Origin: CAZADS01 sp964483985
Lineage (GTDB): Bacteria; Pseudomonadota; Alphaproteobacteria; Thalassobaculales; Thalassobaculaceae
DNA: 64,000 bases
Assembly: GCA_964483985.1 (NCBI GenBank)
Contig: CAZADS010000093.1
Span: 16,956-80,955 of the forward strand
Direction of reading: 5' to 3'
Under the pieces are notes generated by a model. That model did not search any database. It was not told where the DNA came from and was given only the letters and a program-made list of their open reading frames with translations. Positions within the stretch are counted from its first letter, which is position 1. Each line of letters starts with the position of its first letter. Positions 16,532 to 26,018 of this stretch are shown one piece after another. The position numbers and the translations under genes are program-made.

Positions 16532-16933
16532 TTGTGGAACAGTTCAAACAATTCAGTTAAAGACGATCACTTTGCCAGCCGAGATGGGATGATATTTGCC
16601 GGCACACATCTTATGATAGACTTATGGGGATCTTCGGAAATTGATGAACCTGAACACATAGAAAAAACGTTACGAGCCGCGATAACGGCGGCTAGAGCAA
16701 CTTTGCTTCATATCTATTTACATCGATTTACTCCATCTGGTGGAGTTACGGGTGTTGCTATTTTAGCGGAGTCTCACATGAGTATACATACTTGGCCAGA
16801 GCGTAATTACGCTGCTATAGATATTTTTATGTGTGGTGAGTCGTTACCGTATGAGACAATTCCAATCTTAAAAAAAGCATTTCGTCCATCGTCAATACAG
16901 GTCACTGACCACAAGCGGGGAGTGATATTGTAA
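16532..16933 (+). CDS. speD: S-adenosylmethionine decarboxylase proenzyme
   Basis: 133 residues, prokaryotic class 1 SpeD. It self-cleaves to form a pyruvoyl enzyme that makes decarboxylated SAM, the aminopropyl donor for polyamine synthesis. The cleavage and active-site motif AESHMSIHTWPERNYAAIDI (about 86-105) contains the Glu-Ser site whose Ser becomes the pyruvoyl group, and the downstream FMCG holds the conserved Cys. The listed TTG start gives a non-conserved 20-residue leader; an ATG at 16589 (MIFAGTHLMIDLWG) is an equally plausible start. Its stop overlaps the speE start by one base (taatg), showing translational coupling. Confidence 0.93.
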   Translation: MWNSSNNSVKDDHFASRDGMIFAGTHLMIDLWGSSEIDEPEHIEKTLRAAITAARATLLHIYLHRFTPSGGVTGVAILAESHMSIHTWPERNYAAIDIFMCGESLPYETIPILKKAFRPSSIQVTDHKRGVIL

Positions 16934-17778
16934 TGGAATGGTTTGAGGAGAAATTACACTGTGGCCTGTCTCAGCGTTTGTCGGTTGATAGAGTTGTTTT
17001 TGAGCAGATTACGCCGTTTCAAGATCTAGTTATTTTTGAAAACAAAATGTTTGGTAAGGTTTTGGCATTAGATGGGATTATTCAAACCACAGAGGGAGAC
17101 GAATATATTTATCACGAGATGTTGAGCCATGTACCGTTAATCTCCCATTTCGATGCGGGACGAGTATTGATAATTGGCGGAGGAGACGGTGGGATGGCTC
17201 GTGAAGTTTTGAAACACTGTCAGGTAGGAACAGTTACTCTGGTTGAAATAGATCCAAATGTAATAAGTCTTTGTCAAAAATATCTCCCATCGATAGGGCG
17301 TGGGGCTTGGGGGGATTCAAGATTAAAGGTGGTTGTGGCGGACGGTTTTAAATTCGTGGCATCTTCTGATGAAAAATGGGATATTATAATTATAGATTCG
17401 ACGGATCCTTTAGGCCCCAGTCAAGTACTGTTCACTGAACGATTTTATAGTGTTTGTAAAAATTGTTTAACAACAAAAGGGATATTAGTTACCCAAAATG
17501 GGGTTCCATATGTTCAAGGGGCACAAATAACAGACAGTTTTCGTAATCTTTCCCGTCATTTTGCTGACGTATGGTTTTATTTGGCGCCAGTTCCGTCCTA
17601 CCAAGGTGGATATATGGCTTTTGGTTGGGCAAGTATGGAGACATGTTATCGAACCTTAACCGTGCAAGACCTTCAGAAACGTATAAAAAAAACCAATATT
17701 TCCACTAGATATTATAACGCTCATGTGCATGCTGCGGGATTTTCTCTTCCTGAAAATATTATCAATCTCCTCAATTGA
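16933..17778 (+). CDS. speE: Spermidine synthase (polyamine aminopropyltransferase)
   Basis: 281 residues. It transfers the aminopropyl group of decarboxylated SAM to putrescine, giving spermidine and methylthioadenosine. Motifs: GDEYIYHEMLSHVPLISH (about 55-72) for the amine site, VLIIGGGDGGMAREVLKH (about 78-95) for the nucleotide site, TLVEIDPNVI (about 102-111) and DSTDPLGPSQVLFTERFY (about 154-171) containing the catalytic Asp. It directly follows speD, with a one-base stop/start overlap, so the two form a minimal polyamine operon. Full length for the family. Confidence 0.97.
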   Translation: MEWFEEKLHCGLSQRLSVDRVVFEQITPFQDLVIFENKMFGKVLALDGIIQTTEGDEYIYHEMLSHVPLISHFDAGRVLIIGGGDGGMAREVLKHCQVGTVTLVEIDPNVISLCQKYLPSIGRGAWGDSRLKVVVADGFKFVASSDEKWDIIIIDSTDPLGPSQVLFTERFYSVCKNCLTTKGILVTQNGVPYVQGAQITDSFRNLSRHFADVWFYLAPVPSYQGGYMAFGWASMETCYRTLTVQDLQKRIKKTNISTRYYNAHVHAAGFSLPENIINLLN

Positions 17779-17946
17779 GCCGTTGCAGCACTTTGCTTAT
17801 AGATAAAAGGGAAAATGTGTTACAGGTTTTATTATTAAGGAAGGGAGATTTGATTTCAAAATCTCTATTTTACTTATAAGCTGTGTTAAAGAAGGAAATA
17901 GTTACTTTTTTGATTGTTCTATTTATGTCGTGCATTCACCGGTGAT

Positions 17947-18981
17947 ATGAATCTAAAACCTTCGCTTTTTAGCATAATAATTGTGGCATACAACGCTGGT
18001 AATTATCTCAGCGATTGTGTGGAGGCTTTGAACTCCCAAAATTTTAAAGATTTTGACGTGCTAATTCTGGATAATGCATCTACAGACGGCGCAGTTGATA
18101 GGTTGAACCATTGCAGCCCAAATATAAGGGTAATTAGTCTTAAAGACAATCTTGGTTTTGCGAGGGCCGTTAATTTAGGAGTAAAGAACACGAGGAGTCC
18201 TTGGATAGTATTTTTAAACCCAGATGCAATCCCAGAAATAGATTGGTTGACTAATATTTTCCATGCTGTTCGGCAGTATCGAACGACAGTCATGTTTGGT
18301 TCCACTCAACTTCGTGCAGATAAACCGGAAACGTTGGATGGTGCTGGGGATCACTATCACCCCTTTGGGCTTGCTTGGCGAGGAGGAGCTGGAGATCCGG
18401 CTGACACTATACAGGCGGATGCAGAGGTGTTTGGACCCTGCGGTGCCGCAGCAATTTACCGAAGAGATGTATTTGAAAGAGAGGGAGGTTTTGAGGAAAG
18501 CTTTTTTTGCTACTATGAAGATGTAGACCTTGCTTTAAGACTTCGGCTTTCGGGCGAATTGTGCATTCAACTTGCGCACGCCAAGGTTCGTCACGTGGGT
18601 TCTGCAAGTACTAAAAAAGATTCTGATTTTGTTAGATATCATGTTACCAGGAACCGAATATGGACATTTTTTAGAGGCTTACCAGGACCATTATTGCTAA
18701 TTTTTTTGCCGGGTCTAATTTTTACCATTCTTTTACGCATTCTGATAAGTGCGTGGACGGGTGATTTTAGTGTTCGTGTAAAGGCCATATACCATGCGAT
18801 TAAAAAATTGCCAAAGGTGTTAAAAGACCGAAAAGTTATTCAAAGCCGAAGGCAAGTGAGTATAATGGAATTTGCCAGAGCACTGACATGGTCGACGGGA
18901 AAATTAATTTTACAAAGTCGGGATGCTCGGGCCGTTCCCTTAGATCAAGTCTTCAACCATAATTTACCATCAGATCATTAA
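17947..18981 (+). CDS. Family 2 glycosyltransferase (rhamnosyltransferase-like)
   Basis: 344 residues from an ATG at 17947; a TTG 33 nt upstream would give a longer product. GT-A fold: FSIIIVAYNAGNYLSDCVEAL (about 8-28), LDNASTDGAV, DNLGFARAVNLGVKN and the DxD-type LNPDAIPEI (about 94-102), then CYYEDVDLALRLRLSG as acceptor-site motif. One hydrophobic segment (GPLLLIFLPGLIFTILLRIL, around residue 250) may anchor it to the inner membrane. It is followed 4 nt later by a second GT2 gene and lies just upstream of the dTDP-rhamnose operon, so transfer of rhamnose to a lipid-linked glycan is likely but unproven. Confidence 0.9.
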   Translation: MNLKPSLFSIIIVAYNAGNYLSDCVEALNSQNFKDFDVLILDNASTDGAVDRLNHCSPNIRVISLKDNLGFARAVNLGVKNTRSPWIVFLNPDAIPEIDWLTNIFHAVRQYRTTVMFGSTQLRADKPETLDGAGDHYHPFGLAWRGGAGDPADTIQADAEVFGPCGAAAIYRRDVFEREGGFEESFFCYYEDVDLALRLRLSGELCIQLAHAKVRHVGSASTKKDSDFVRYHVTRNRIWTFFRGLPGPLLLIFLPGLIFTILLRILISAWTGDFSVRVKAIYHAIKKLPKVLKDRKVIQSRRQVSIMEFARALTWSTGKLILQSRDARAVPLDQVFNHNLPSDH

Positions 18982-18985
18982 CGTT

Positions 18986-19909
18986 ATGATGGTATTTGAA
19001 AAAAGCGAAGTAGCAGCTGTAATCGTTTCCTTTGAACCGGATGATCGCTTGAAAGAAGTGGTTACCAATTTATCCAGTCAAGTCGGTAAAATATGGTTGG
19101 TCGATAATGGTTCAATGGTTCCTCCAAAAAGTCAGTTAATGGGAGGATGGGATAGCGACGAACTTTGCGTTAATTTGATTTTAAATAAGGAAAATCTCGG
19201 CCTCGCTGCAGCTCAAAACCAAGGTATTAAAGCTGCATTGGATTCGGGCTATAGTTGGGTATTGTTATTAGATCAGGATAGCATCCCAAGTGAACAGATG
19301 GTGGTTGAATTGCTAAATGCCGCCTGCAATAGTCAGGATCAAGATCGTATTGGGATGCTTTGTCCCAGACATGAAGATGATAGAGATGATGTCCCTCTTC
19401 CAACGTATTCTATGGGCAGTAAATATATTTTAAAGAGATATGTTATTCAACCAGGGGAAATTGATTCTCGTCTCGCATTTGCGATGTCTTCCGGCTGTCT
19501 TATACCGTCAAAAAGGTTTCGTGAGATAGGCTTGATGGCAGAAGATTTTTGTATTGATTACGTAGATTACGATTTTTCATTTCGAATTCGAAAGGCTGGC
19601 TATAGGATAATAGGTGTTGGTTCGGCGATGCTAAGGCACAGATTAGGTGATAGGTATCAGCATTTTTTTTTCGGATATAGGTTAAGTTTTAGCTTCCATC
19701 CGGCCTTCCGTCGCTACACAATGTACCGAAACAGGATACGAGTGATGCGTACTTATGGCGTTTCTTTTCCCGAATTTTTGATATTCGAGGCGTTATCTAT
19801 TTCTAAGGATTTGATTAAATTGATTTTTTTAGAGCCGGATAAAGTCGAAAAATTCAAGGCAATATTCAAAGGTATTTTTGACGGATTGTTTAGGCCTCGC
19901 GTTGAATAA
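18986..19909 (+). CDS. Family 2 glycosyltransferase, rhamnosyltransferase type
   Basis: 307 residues. AAVIVSFEPDDRLKEVVTNL (about 9-28), WLVDNGS, ENLGLAAAQNQGIKAAL (about 70-86) and the nucleotide-sugar/metal motif VLLLDQDSIP (about 92-101) match the rhamnosyltransferase subfamily of GT2. FCIDYVDYDFSFRIRKAGYR (about 189-208) is the acceptor-site motif. It starts 4 nt after the preceding GT2 stop, so they are co-transcribed. With rfbCBDA just downstream (on the far side of an opposing GT2 gene), dTDP-L-rhamnose is the probable donor (inference). Confidence 0.9.
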   Translation: MMVFEKSEVAAVIVSFEPDDRLKEVVTNLSSQVGKIWLVDNGSMVPPKSQLMGGWDSDELCVNLILNKENLGLAAAQNQGIKAALDSGYSWVLLLDQDSIPSEQMVVELLNAACNSQDQDRIGMLCPRHEDDRDDVPLPTYSMGSKYILKRYVIQPGEIDSRLAFAMSSGCLIPSKRFREIGLMAEDFCIDYVDYDFSFRIRKAGYRIIGVGSAMLRHRLGDRYQHFFFGYRLSFSFHPAFRRYTMYRNRIRVMRTYGVSFPEFLIFEALSISKDLIKLIFLEPDKVEKFKAIFKGIFDGLFRPRVE

Positions 19910-19970
19910 AGTTAATAACGTTTAATTTAGTTCAGGCCGCCAAAAAATAAATGAAACGTGTCTTATGAAT

Positions 19971-21002
19971 TTAGAAAAATTTCTTAAAAACCCATCGAAT
20001 GGCTAATGGGAAAAATCGTAAAGCAAAACGAAAATAGATTGTGCCGGCAAAAATGTTTAACATCGTTTTTGGATATTGTGGCTGGAAATGTTTGAAGAAA
20101 TATTTTGTGAAACTCCGGCTTTTATGCCATTCGACAAAACCGGGGAAAACTCCACTGGTGCTTTTTTGATGCATAACGGAGAGATGGGGAACGTATAAAA
20201 TTAAACCTTTTTGTTTTTCAATCCTCATACAAAAATCTACGTCTTCTACGTGTAAAAAATAATCTTCATCCATACCGTTTAGGTCTTCGAAAACATTTTT
20301 AGGCATCAACATGAACGCGCCTGAAATACATTGGACTTTCGTGATTTCCGTCAGCGGTTCAGATTCATTTAAATTGAGTCGTTTAAAATGAGGGTGATTT
20401 GGCGCTAACCTATCTAAACGGAACTGCTCAACTACGCAGGTCCATGGGGTCATCAAATTTCTCCTTGCGCCTCTTTGTTCGCTTCCATCCGAATCCTCAA
20501 GCCGAACAGTCAAAAGAGAAGCATCGGGATATTCGCTAAAAACCGCTATTGCTGAATCTAAAAGGTTTTCGGTTAGAATTGAATCCGGATTCAACAAAAG
20601 TAAATATGGACTTCGAGCTCTTCGAGCTCCTATGTTACACCCTCTTGCGAAACCAACGTTTCCATGGCCACTTATAATTTCTAATCTTGGCTCGTCGTCT
20701 GCCAGTGAGTTGATTTCTCGAATTGTATCTCGGGAATTCCCATTATTTACCAGTATGAGTTGATGAACATCGGGTTGGTCTAGGACTGACTGCAAGCAGG
20801 CAATAAGAATGGGTCCAGTTTTATAGGATACTACAACGACACTACACGCTTTGGGCTCGATTTGGGACCTGAACTGCTGGTGTTCTAGCGTGAAATGCCT
20901 TGCAGAAGGATGTTTGATTATTTTGACATGATCCGTCTTGGGAAACAGTTTTGTTTGACTATTCATTTTAACCGAACCAATTTGATTACCCAGAAGGAAC
21001 AT
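19971..21002 (-). CDS. Family 2 glycosyltransferase
   Basis: 343 residues on the opposite strand to its glycan neighbours. SVVVVSYKTGPILIACLQSVL (about 54-74), NVGFARGCNIGARRARSPYL (about 116-135), LLNPDSIL (about 137-144) and YFLHVEDVDFCMRIEKQKGL (about 244-263) define a GT-A rhamnosyl- or WbbL-like transferase. The first ~50 residues are a basic, poorly conserved extension; an ATG at codon 13 is an alternative start. It is convergent with the GT2 pair (61 nt between stops) and divergent from rfbC across 203 nt, which contain an inverted repeat. Confidence 0.88.
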   Translation of the reverse strand: MFLLGNQIGSVKMNSQTKLFPKTDHVKIIKHPSARHFTLEHQQFRSQIEPKACSVVVVSYKTGPILIACLQSVLDQPDVHQLILVNNGNSRDTIREINSLADDEPRLEIISGHGNVGFARGCNIGARRARSPYLLLLNPDSILTENLLDSAIAVFSEYPDASLLTVRLEDSDGSEQRGARRNLMTPWTCVVEQFRLDRLAPNHPHFKRLNLNESEPLTEITKVQCISGAFMLMPKNVFEDLNGMDEDYFLHVEDVDFCMRIEKQKGLILYVPHLSVMHQKSTSGVFPGFVEWHKSRSFTKYFFKHFQPQYPKTMLNIFAGTIYFRFALRFFPLAIRWVFKKFF

Positions 21003-21086
21003 TAAAATTAGATTGGACCGAAGGCTTAATTATAACTCTACTAGATAAAATAATTGTTTTTCGGTGGTCGTGTCAGAATGCAATGT

Positions 21087-21108
21087 TTAGTATATTTCTT
21101 TATACTAA
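21087..21108. repeat. Perfect 8-bp inverted repeat in the GT2/rfbC divergent region
   Basis: TTAGTATA and TATACTAA are separated by 6 nt (tttctt) in the 203-nt region between the minus-strand glycosyltransferase and rfbC. It lies about 85 nt upstream of the GT2 start and 98 nt upstream of the rfbC start. It could be an operator shared by the two units or merely an AT-rich hairpin. Confidence 0.4.
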
Positions 21109-21205
21109 CATAAATGCATGAAATGATACGATAGGCAATATTGCGGGGGTTGGGTGGACGTGATATGAGCGATTAATATTATTTATAATCACGGTAGATT
21201 TTATA

Positions 21206-21763
21206 GTGAAAATTATAACTACAGAAATAACTGATGTTAAAATAATTTCGCCAAAGAAATTTGGTGACCACCGCGGTTTCTTTTCTGAAACATACAATAG
21301 TAGCGCACTCTCTAATCATGGGATTGATTTAATTTTTTGTCAGGACAATCATTCTTTTTCACGAGAATCGGGCACTCTTAGAGGTTTGCATTTTCAAATC
21401 CCGCCGTTTGCTCAGGATAAGCTGGTTAGAGTTACCCGAGGAGCAATTTTTGATGTAGCCGTTGATATTCGTTATGGGTCTAGGACATTTGGTAAATGGA
21501 TTGGTAGAACGATAAGCGAAGAAAATTGGGATCAAATTTTTATTCCAATTGGTTTTGCACACGGGTTTTGTACCATTGAGAAAAACACGGAAGTTCAATA
21601 CAAAGTAACAGCGCCTTATTCGCCTAATCACGAAAAAGGGATTCCTTGGAACGACCTATCGTTAGCAATTGATTGGCCGCTGAATGGTGCTAAACCAGTA
21701 ATTTCAGCTAAGGATGATAAGTATCCCGGTTTTGTTGACCTTCCCCGTTATTTTACCTGTTAA
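21206..21763 (+). CDS. rfbC: dTDP-4-dehydrorhamnose 3,5-epimerase
   Basis: 185 residues from a GTG start. Epimerises dTDP-4-keto-6-deoxyglucose at C3 and C5 in dTDP-L-rhamnose synthesis. RmlC cupin motifs: KFGDHRGFFSETYN (about 17-30), FCQDNHSFSRESGTLRGLHFQ (about 43-63, containing the catalytic His of LRGLHFQ), VRVTRGAIFDVAVDIR (about 75-90) and IPIGFAHGF (about 113-121). First gene of rfbCBDA, with 12 nt to rfbB. Full family length. Confidence 0.97.
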   Translation: MKIITTEITDVKIISPKKFGDHRGFFSETYNSSALSNHGIDLIFCQDNHSFSRESGTLRGLHFQIPPFAQDKLVRVTRGAIFDVAVDIRYGSRTFGKWIGRTISEENWDQIFIPIGFAHGFCTIEKNTEVQYKVTAPYSPNHEKGIPWNDLSLAIDWPLNGAKPVISAKDDKYPGFVDLPRYFTC

Positions 21764-21775
21764 GACAGTATAAAA

Positions 21776-22846
21776 ATGGTCAACCCAAAGAATATTTTAA
21801 TTACAGGAGGGGCCGGTTTCATTGGCTCCGCTTTGATTCGTTATTTGATTAAGGAAGTTGGCTGTTCGGTTGTGAATATCGATAAATTAACTTACGCGGC
21901 AAATTTATCATCGTTGGATCAGGTGAAGGATAATTCGCGATATTTTTTTGAGCAGTCCGATATTTGTGATCGGGAAACAATTCTGAATTTATTAAGGACC
22001 TACCGTCCAAACGCAGTGATGCATTTGGCTGCAGAGAGCCATGTGGACCGATCTATTGATGGCCCAGATGATTTTATCAAGACTAATATTCTGGGGACCT
22101 ATGAATTATTGGAGGCGGTTCGGATTTATTGGTCTGGATTGGAGACGGAAGAACGGAAGCTGTTCCGTTTTCATCACATATCTACAGACGAGGTTTTTGG
22201 TTCACTTGGTGAAACTGGTTATTTTACCGAAACCACTCCATATGATCCTCGCTCTCCTTATTCCGCTAGCAAGGCATCTTCGGACCATTTAGCTAGAGCT
22301 TGGTTTCAAACGTTTGGGATTCCAATTGTAGTGAGTAATTGTTCAAATAATTACGGCCCGTATCATTTTCCCGAAAAATTAATTCCGTTAATGATTATAA
22401 AAGGTTTGAAAGGAGATCATCTTCCAATTTACGGTTTAGGAGACAACATTCGCGACTGGCTCTATGTCGAAGATCATGTCAGGGCGCTTTATGCGATCGT
22501 AACTCGAGGTAGGCCTGGTGAGAGTTACAATGTTGGAGGTGGAAATGAGATTAGTAATGTTGAGGTGGTAACGAAAATTTGCGAGTTGCTTGATGAGTTG
22601 GTTCCCTGCCCCGACAAAGGCAGGCACGACCGCCAGATTACATTTGTGCAAGATCGGCTTGGACACGATTTTCGTTACTCAATTGATGATACAAAAATAC
22701 GAAACGAATTGAAATGGAAACCTAAAGAAACGTTTGAGAGTGGTTTACGTAAAACGGTTATTTGGTATCTAAATAATGAGGAATGGTGGCAGCCAATTCT
22801 TAAACAAAAATACGAAGGACATAGGCTTGGTTTGGGAAGTAAATGA
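21776..22846 (+). CDS. rfbB: dTDP-glucose 4,6-dehydratase
   Basis: 356 residues. Extended SDR converting dTDP-glucose to dTDP-4-keto-6-deoxyglucose with bound NAD. The nucleotide loop [14 protein letters not shown] (about 8-21), [15 protein letters not shown] (about 83-97), the catalytic [15 protein letters not shown] (about 135-149) and [10 protein letters not shown] (about 161-170, Tyr-Lys pair) are all present. The stop overlaps the rfbD start by 4 nt (atga), so the genes are translationally coupled. Full length. Confidence 0.98.
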   Translation: MVNPKNILITGGAGFIGSALIRYLIKEVGCSVVNIDKLTYAANLSSLDQVKDNSRYFFEQSDICDRETILNLLRTYRPNAVMHLAAESHVDRSIDGPDDFIKTNILGTYELLEAVRIYWSGLETEERKLFRFHHISTDEVFGSLGETGYFTETTPYDPRSPYSASKASSDHLARAWFQTFGIPIVVSNCSNNYGPYHFPEKLIPLMIIKGLKGDHLPIYGLGDNIRDWLYVEDHVRALYAIVTRGRPGESYNVGGGNEISNVEVVTKICELLDELVPCPDKGRHDRQITFVQDRLGHDFRYSIDDTKIRNELKWKPKETFESGLRKTVIWYLNNEEWWQPILKQKYEGHRLGLGSK

Positions 22847-23742
22847 GATTGTTTGTTACAGGTGGTGCAGGGCAAGTTGGCGGCGAGCTTGCGAAATTTA
22901 AAGCCTATCGTGATCTTGATGTGATTACCACTACTCATCAAACTTTGGATATCACGGATTATACCGCAGTTTACCAAACCATAAAACAAGCTGATCCGGA
23001 TCTAGTCGTTAATTCAGCAGCTTACACCGCAGTAGATAGGGCAGAAGATGAAAGGAAAAAAGCTTTTGCTACTAACCGAGATGGCCCCTGTATTATAGCT
23101 AAGATATGCCGCGACTTGGACTTGCCTTTGATTCATATTTCGACAGACTATGTGTTTGATGGGGACAAAAAAGAACCTTATTTAGAAATTGATCCCGTAT
23201 GCCCGATTGGTATCTACGGAAAATCAAAAGAAGCTGGAGAGAGAGCGGTTCGAAAGAATCACGCGAAGCACATAATCTTCAGGACGTCATGGGTCTATGC
23301 CGCCCACGGCACCAATTTTGTTAAAACCATGTTGAAATTGGCAACGGAGCGGGATTTGATACGTGTGGTTGATGATCAGTTAGGCGCGCCAACGGCTGCT
23401 GGAGATATAGCTAAAGCTATTGTTCATATAGCGGAAAAAATACACAAGGACGAATTAATAACTGAGTGGGGCACTTATCATTTCGCCGCTATCGGTGAAA
23501 CGACTTGGTGTGATTTTGCAAAGGAAATATTTTCGTTAGCTGGCTCTCGCTTGTCTTATCTTCCTAAAGTGGAAGGTATTTCAACCGCTGATTACCCAAC
23601 GATAGCAAAACGACCTTTGAATTCGTTATTGGATTGCTCTCTAGTGGAGGAAAAATTCAGAGTGCCGCGTAGGAACTGGAACGAAGGGCTGGCGGAGGTT
23701 CTTGAAAAACTGTTACAACCCCAGTCCAGTAAAACTGATTAA
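22843..23742 (+). CDS. rfbD: dTDP-4-dehydrorhamnose reductase
   Basis: 299 residues. NADPH-dependent SDR reducing dTDP-4-keto-L-rhamnose to dTDP-L-rhamnose, the last step of the pathway. [15 protein letters not shown] (about 3-17), [15 protein letters not shown] (about 57-71), [10 protein letters not shown] (about 100-109) and the catalytic YGKSKEAGE (about 126-134) are typical, with [18 protein letters not shown] following. Overlaps rfbB by 4 nt and precedes rfbA by 12 nt. Confidence 0.97.
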   Translation: MRLFVTGGAGQVGGELAKFKAYRDLDVITTTHQTLDITDYTAVYQTIKQADPDLVVNSAAYTAVDRAEDERKKAFATNRDGPCIIAKICRDLDLPLIHISTDYVFDGDKKEPYLEIDPVCPIGIYGKSKEAGERAVRKNHAKHIIFRTSWVYAAHGTNFVKTMLKLATERDLIRVVDDQLGAPTAAGDIAKAIVHIAEKIHKDELITEWGTYHFAAIGETTWCDFAKEIFSLAGSRLSYLPKVEGISTADYPTIAKRPLNSLLDCSLVEEKFRVPRRNWNEGLAEVLEKLLQPQSSKTD

Positions 23743-23754
23743 GGATTTTATGGG

Positions 23755-24618
23755 ATGAAAGGAATCATCCTTGCCGGTGGCTCTGGAACTCGGTTGTATC
23801 CGTTGACCGTGTCCATTTCTAAGCAGCTATTGCCTGTTTACGATAAACCAATGATCTTCTATCCCTTAAGTACTTTGATGCTTTCTGGTATTAAAGAGAT
23901 TCTAATTATAACCACGCCGGAAGACAAAAACACATTCGTCCGGCTTTTGGGCGACGGTTCACAATGGGGAATTTCATTAACCTACGCTATTCAACCAAAT
24001 CCAGGTGGATTGGCACAGGCTTTCATTATTGGTCAAGATTTCATTGGTCAGGATTCTTGTGCTTTAATTCTCGGAGATAATATTTTTTATGGACATGGGC
24101 TGACGGATATATTGCTAAAAGCCGTTGGCCAAGGAAGTGGGGCAACAGTATTTGGATATTATGTAAGGGATCCAGAGCGATATGGCGTTGTTTCCTTCGA
24201 TCATCTAGGCCGTGCTATCAGCGTTGAAGAAAAGCCACTTTATCCAAAGTCAAACTGGGCCGTAACCGGATTGTATTTCTACGACAATTCGGTAGTTGAT
24301 ATTGCGAAAAGTATAAAACCTTCTCAACGTGGCGAATTGGAGATTACTGACGTCAATAAAATATACCTCGAGCGAAACGAACTCAAAGTAGAAAGACTAG
24401 GCAGGGGCTATGCGTGGCTCGATACAGGTACACACTCATCTCTTCTGCAAGCCTCTGAGTTTGTTCGGACCGTAGAAGAACGACAAGGATTGAAGATAGC
24501 TTGTGTCGAAGAAATTGCTTTAAGAATGAAGTATATCGATAAGGAACAGTTATTACGCTTAGCAGAGCCATTAAAGAAAAGTGGTTATGGCGAGTATTTG
24601 ATAGCCCTTACTTATTGA
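23755..24618 (+). CDS. rfbA: Glucose-1-phosphate thymidylyltransferase
   Basis: 287 residues. Makes dTDP-glucose from dTTP and glucose-1-phosphate, the first step of dTDP-rhamnose synthesis and the feedback point of the pathway. [20 protein letters not shown] (about 2-21), [20 protein letters not shown] (about 24-43), [10 protein letters not shown] (about 105-114) and [20 protein letters not shown] (about 159-178) are canonical. Last gene of rfbCBDA; only 8 nt separate its stop from the stop of the convergent alcohol dehydrogenase, with no clear terminator between them. Confidence 0.98.
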   Translation: MKGIILAGGSGTRLYPLTVSISKQLLPVYDKPMIFYPLSTLMLSGIKEILIITTPEDKNTFVRLLGDGSQWGISLTYAIQPNPGGLAQAFIIGQDFIGQDSCALILGDNIFYGHGLTDILLKAVGQGSGATVFGYYVRDPERYGVVSFDHLGRAISVEEKPLYPKSNWAVTGLYFYDNSVVDIAKSIKPSQRGELEITDVNKIYLERNELKVERLGRGYAWLDTGTHSSLLQASEFVRTVEERQGLKIACVEEIALRMKYIDKEQLLRLAEPLKKSGYGEYLIALTY

Positions 24619-24626
24619 GTTGAGTC

Positions 24627-25763
24627 CTAAAAAGAACGGGGTTCGAGTATTTGCCGTATCACCAGGCCATCGCTGAGGCGATCAAAACCCTCGTTAATTT
24701 CCTCAAAGCCGATGCTCCTATTTATGAGCTGATCCACAGGAAGTTTGCCCTGTCTATAGAGTTCAATATATCTTGGGATATCGCGAATTGGAACGCAGCT
24801 TCCCATGTAACTGCCTCGAATTGCTTTTTCAGAATTCACGATGTCCGCAGGATTGAAAGAATATAGTGCATTGGATGGCGCTAAACCTACTACTATGACT
24901 TCTCCCCCAATACGTATGGTTTTATAACAAGTGTCAGTTGCTGAGACGGATCCAACAAATTCAAACGCGTAATCGACGCCGCCTCCTGTTATATCTAATA
25001 TTTGTTCTACGTGAGTTTCATCACGGGCGTTGATGGTATGTGTCGCGCCTAGTTGTCGCGCGAGTCCGAGCTTATCGTCGCTTATGTCAACGGCAATAAT
25101 TTTTTCCGCGCCAGCCAACTTCGCACCTAGCAACCCGTTTAGTCCCACTCCCCCTAATCCAACACAGGCTACTGTATCTCCTGCTCTTATACGAGCAGTG
25201 TTAAGCACAGCTCCGACCCCAGTCATAACCGCACAACCAAAAATGGCAGCATCCGCAAGGGGTAAGTCCTTATCAACTTTGACAGCCGTCCCACGGTCTA
25301 TTACCGCATATTCGGCAAAGCAAGATACACCGGAATGGTGTGCTACCTCCGTTCCTTTGGAGTCACGCATTCGACTGCCGCCACCCATTAGATGACCTTT
25401 GGATCGAGCCAAATTATGGGTTTCGCAAAGCTGTGGTCTTCCTCCCAAACAATTACTGCAAATACCGCAGGATGCTGAAAACTGAAAAACTATTGGATCA
25501 CCTGCTCTAATATCTCGGACGCCTGGTCCCACTTCTACCACTTCTCCGGAACCTTCATGCCCCAGAACTAATGGCATCGGACGAGGGCGGTTACCATTGA
25601 TAACCGATAGATCGGAATGACAAAGACCACCACCTGCAATTTTGATTAATAACTCTCCTGATTGAGGAGAATCGAGTTCTACTTCTTCTATTTGTACTGG
25701 TTTAGAAGAGGCGTACGGGCGTTTAGCGCCAATTTCACGCAATACGGCTGCTTTCATCTTCAT
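24627..25763 (-). CDS. Zinc-dependent alcohol dehydrogenase (MDR family)
   Basis: 378 residues. Catalytic zinc ligands are in GGLCHSDLSV (Cys, about 46-55), GHEGSGEVVEVG (about 68-79) and FGCAVMTG (about 173-180). The structural-zinc lobe CGICSNCLGGRPQLC (about 99-113) has all four cysteines. The NAD loop is VGLGGVGLNGLLG (about 200-212). This is the class I/III-like long-chain branch; it would oxidise an alcohol to an aldehyde, or possibly act on a hydroxymethyl adduct. A ggagag ribosome site precedes the start. It starts the dissimilation region, divergent from the CoA-transferase gene. Substrate unknown. Confidence 0.9.
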   Translation of the reverse strand: MKMKAAVLREIGAKRPYASSKPVQIEEVELDSPQSGELLIKIAGGGLCHSDLSVINGNRPRPMPLVLGHEGSGEVVEVGPGVRDIRAGDPIVFQFSASCGICSNCLGGRPQLCETHNLARSKGHLMGGGSRMRDSKGTEVAHHSGVSCFAEYAVIDRGTAVKVDKDLPLADAAIFGCAVMTGVGAVLNTARIRAGDTVACVGLGGVGLNGLLGAKLAGAEKIIAVDISDDKLGLARQLGATHTINARDETHVEQILDITGGGVDYAFEFVGSVSATDTCYKTIRIGGEVIVVGLAPSNALYSFNPADIVNSEKAIRGSYMGSCVPIRDIPRYIELYRQGKLPVDQLINRSIGFEEINEGFDRLSDGLVIRQILEPRSF

Positions 25764-26018
25764 TTCTCGCTCTCCTAACTCATTTGAGTCGACTTATTTA
25801 TCTATTTAGTTTCTCCATCACAACCCCAAAAACAAAAGTGAATAATCTCGCTCATACCAGATATGGGATTATAAAGGCGATTGACATTAAGTCATTCCCG
25901 AGATGGGTTGCAGGCTACCCAGTCTACACGCAGACTTTATTTTGTTAATATTGATGTAGATATTAAAGGTAGCATAAATCTGAAGAGTTTTATTGTTGTC
26001 AACGCGGGAGAACTAAAG

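Noticed and set aside
25881..26018. 46-codon N-terminal extension of the formyl-CoA-transferase-like protein
   Set aside because: Not conserved in the family, while a ribosome site (gggag) sits directly upstream of the internal ATG at 26019.
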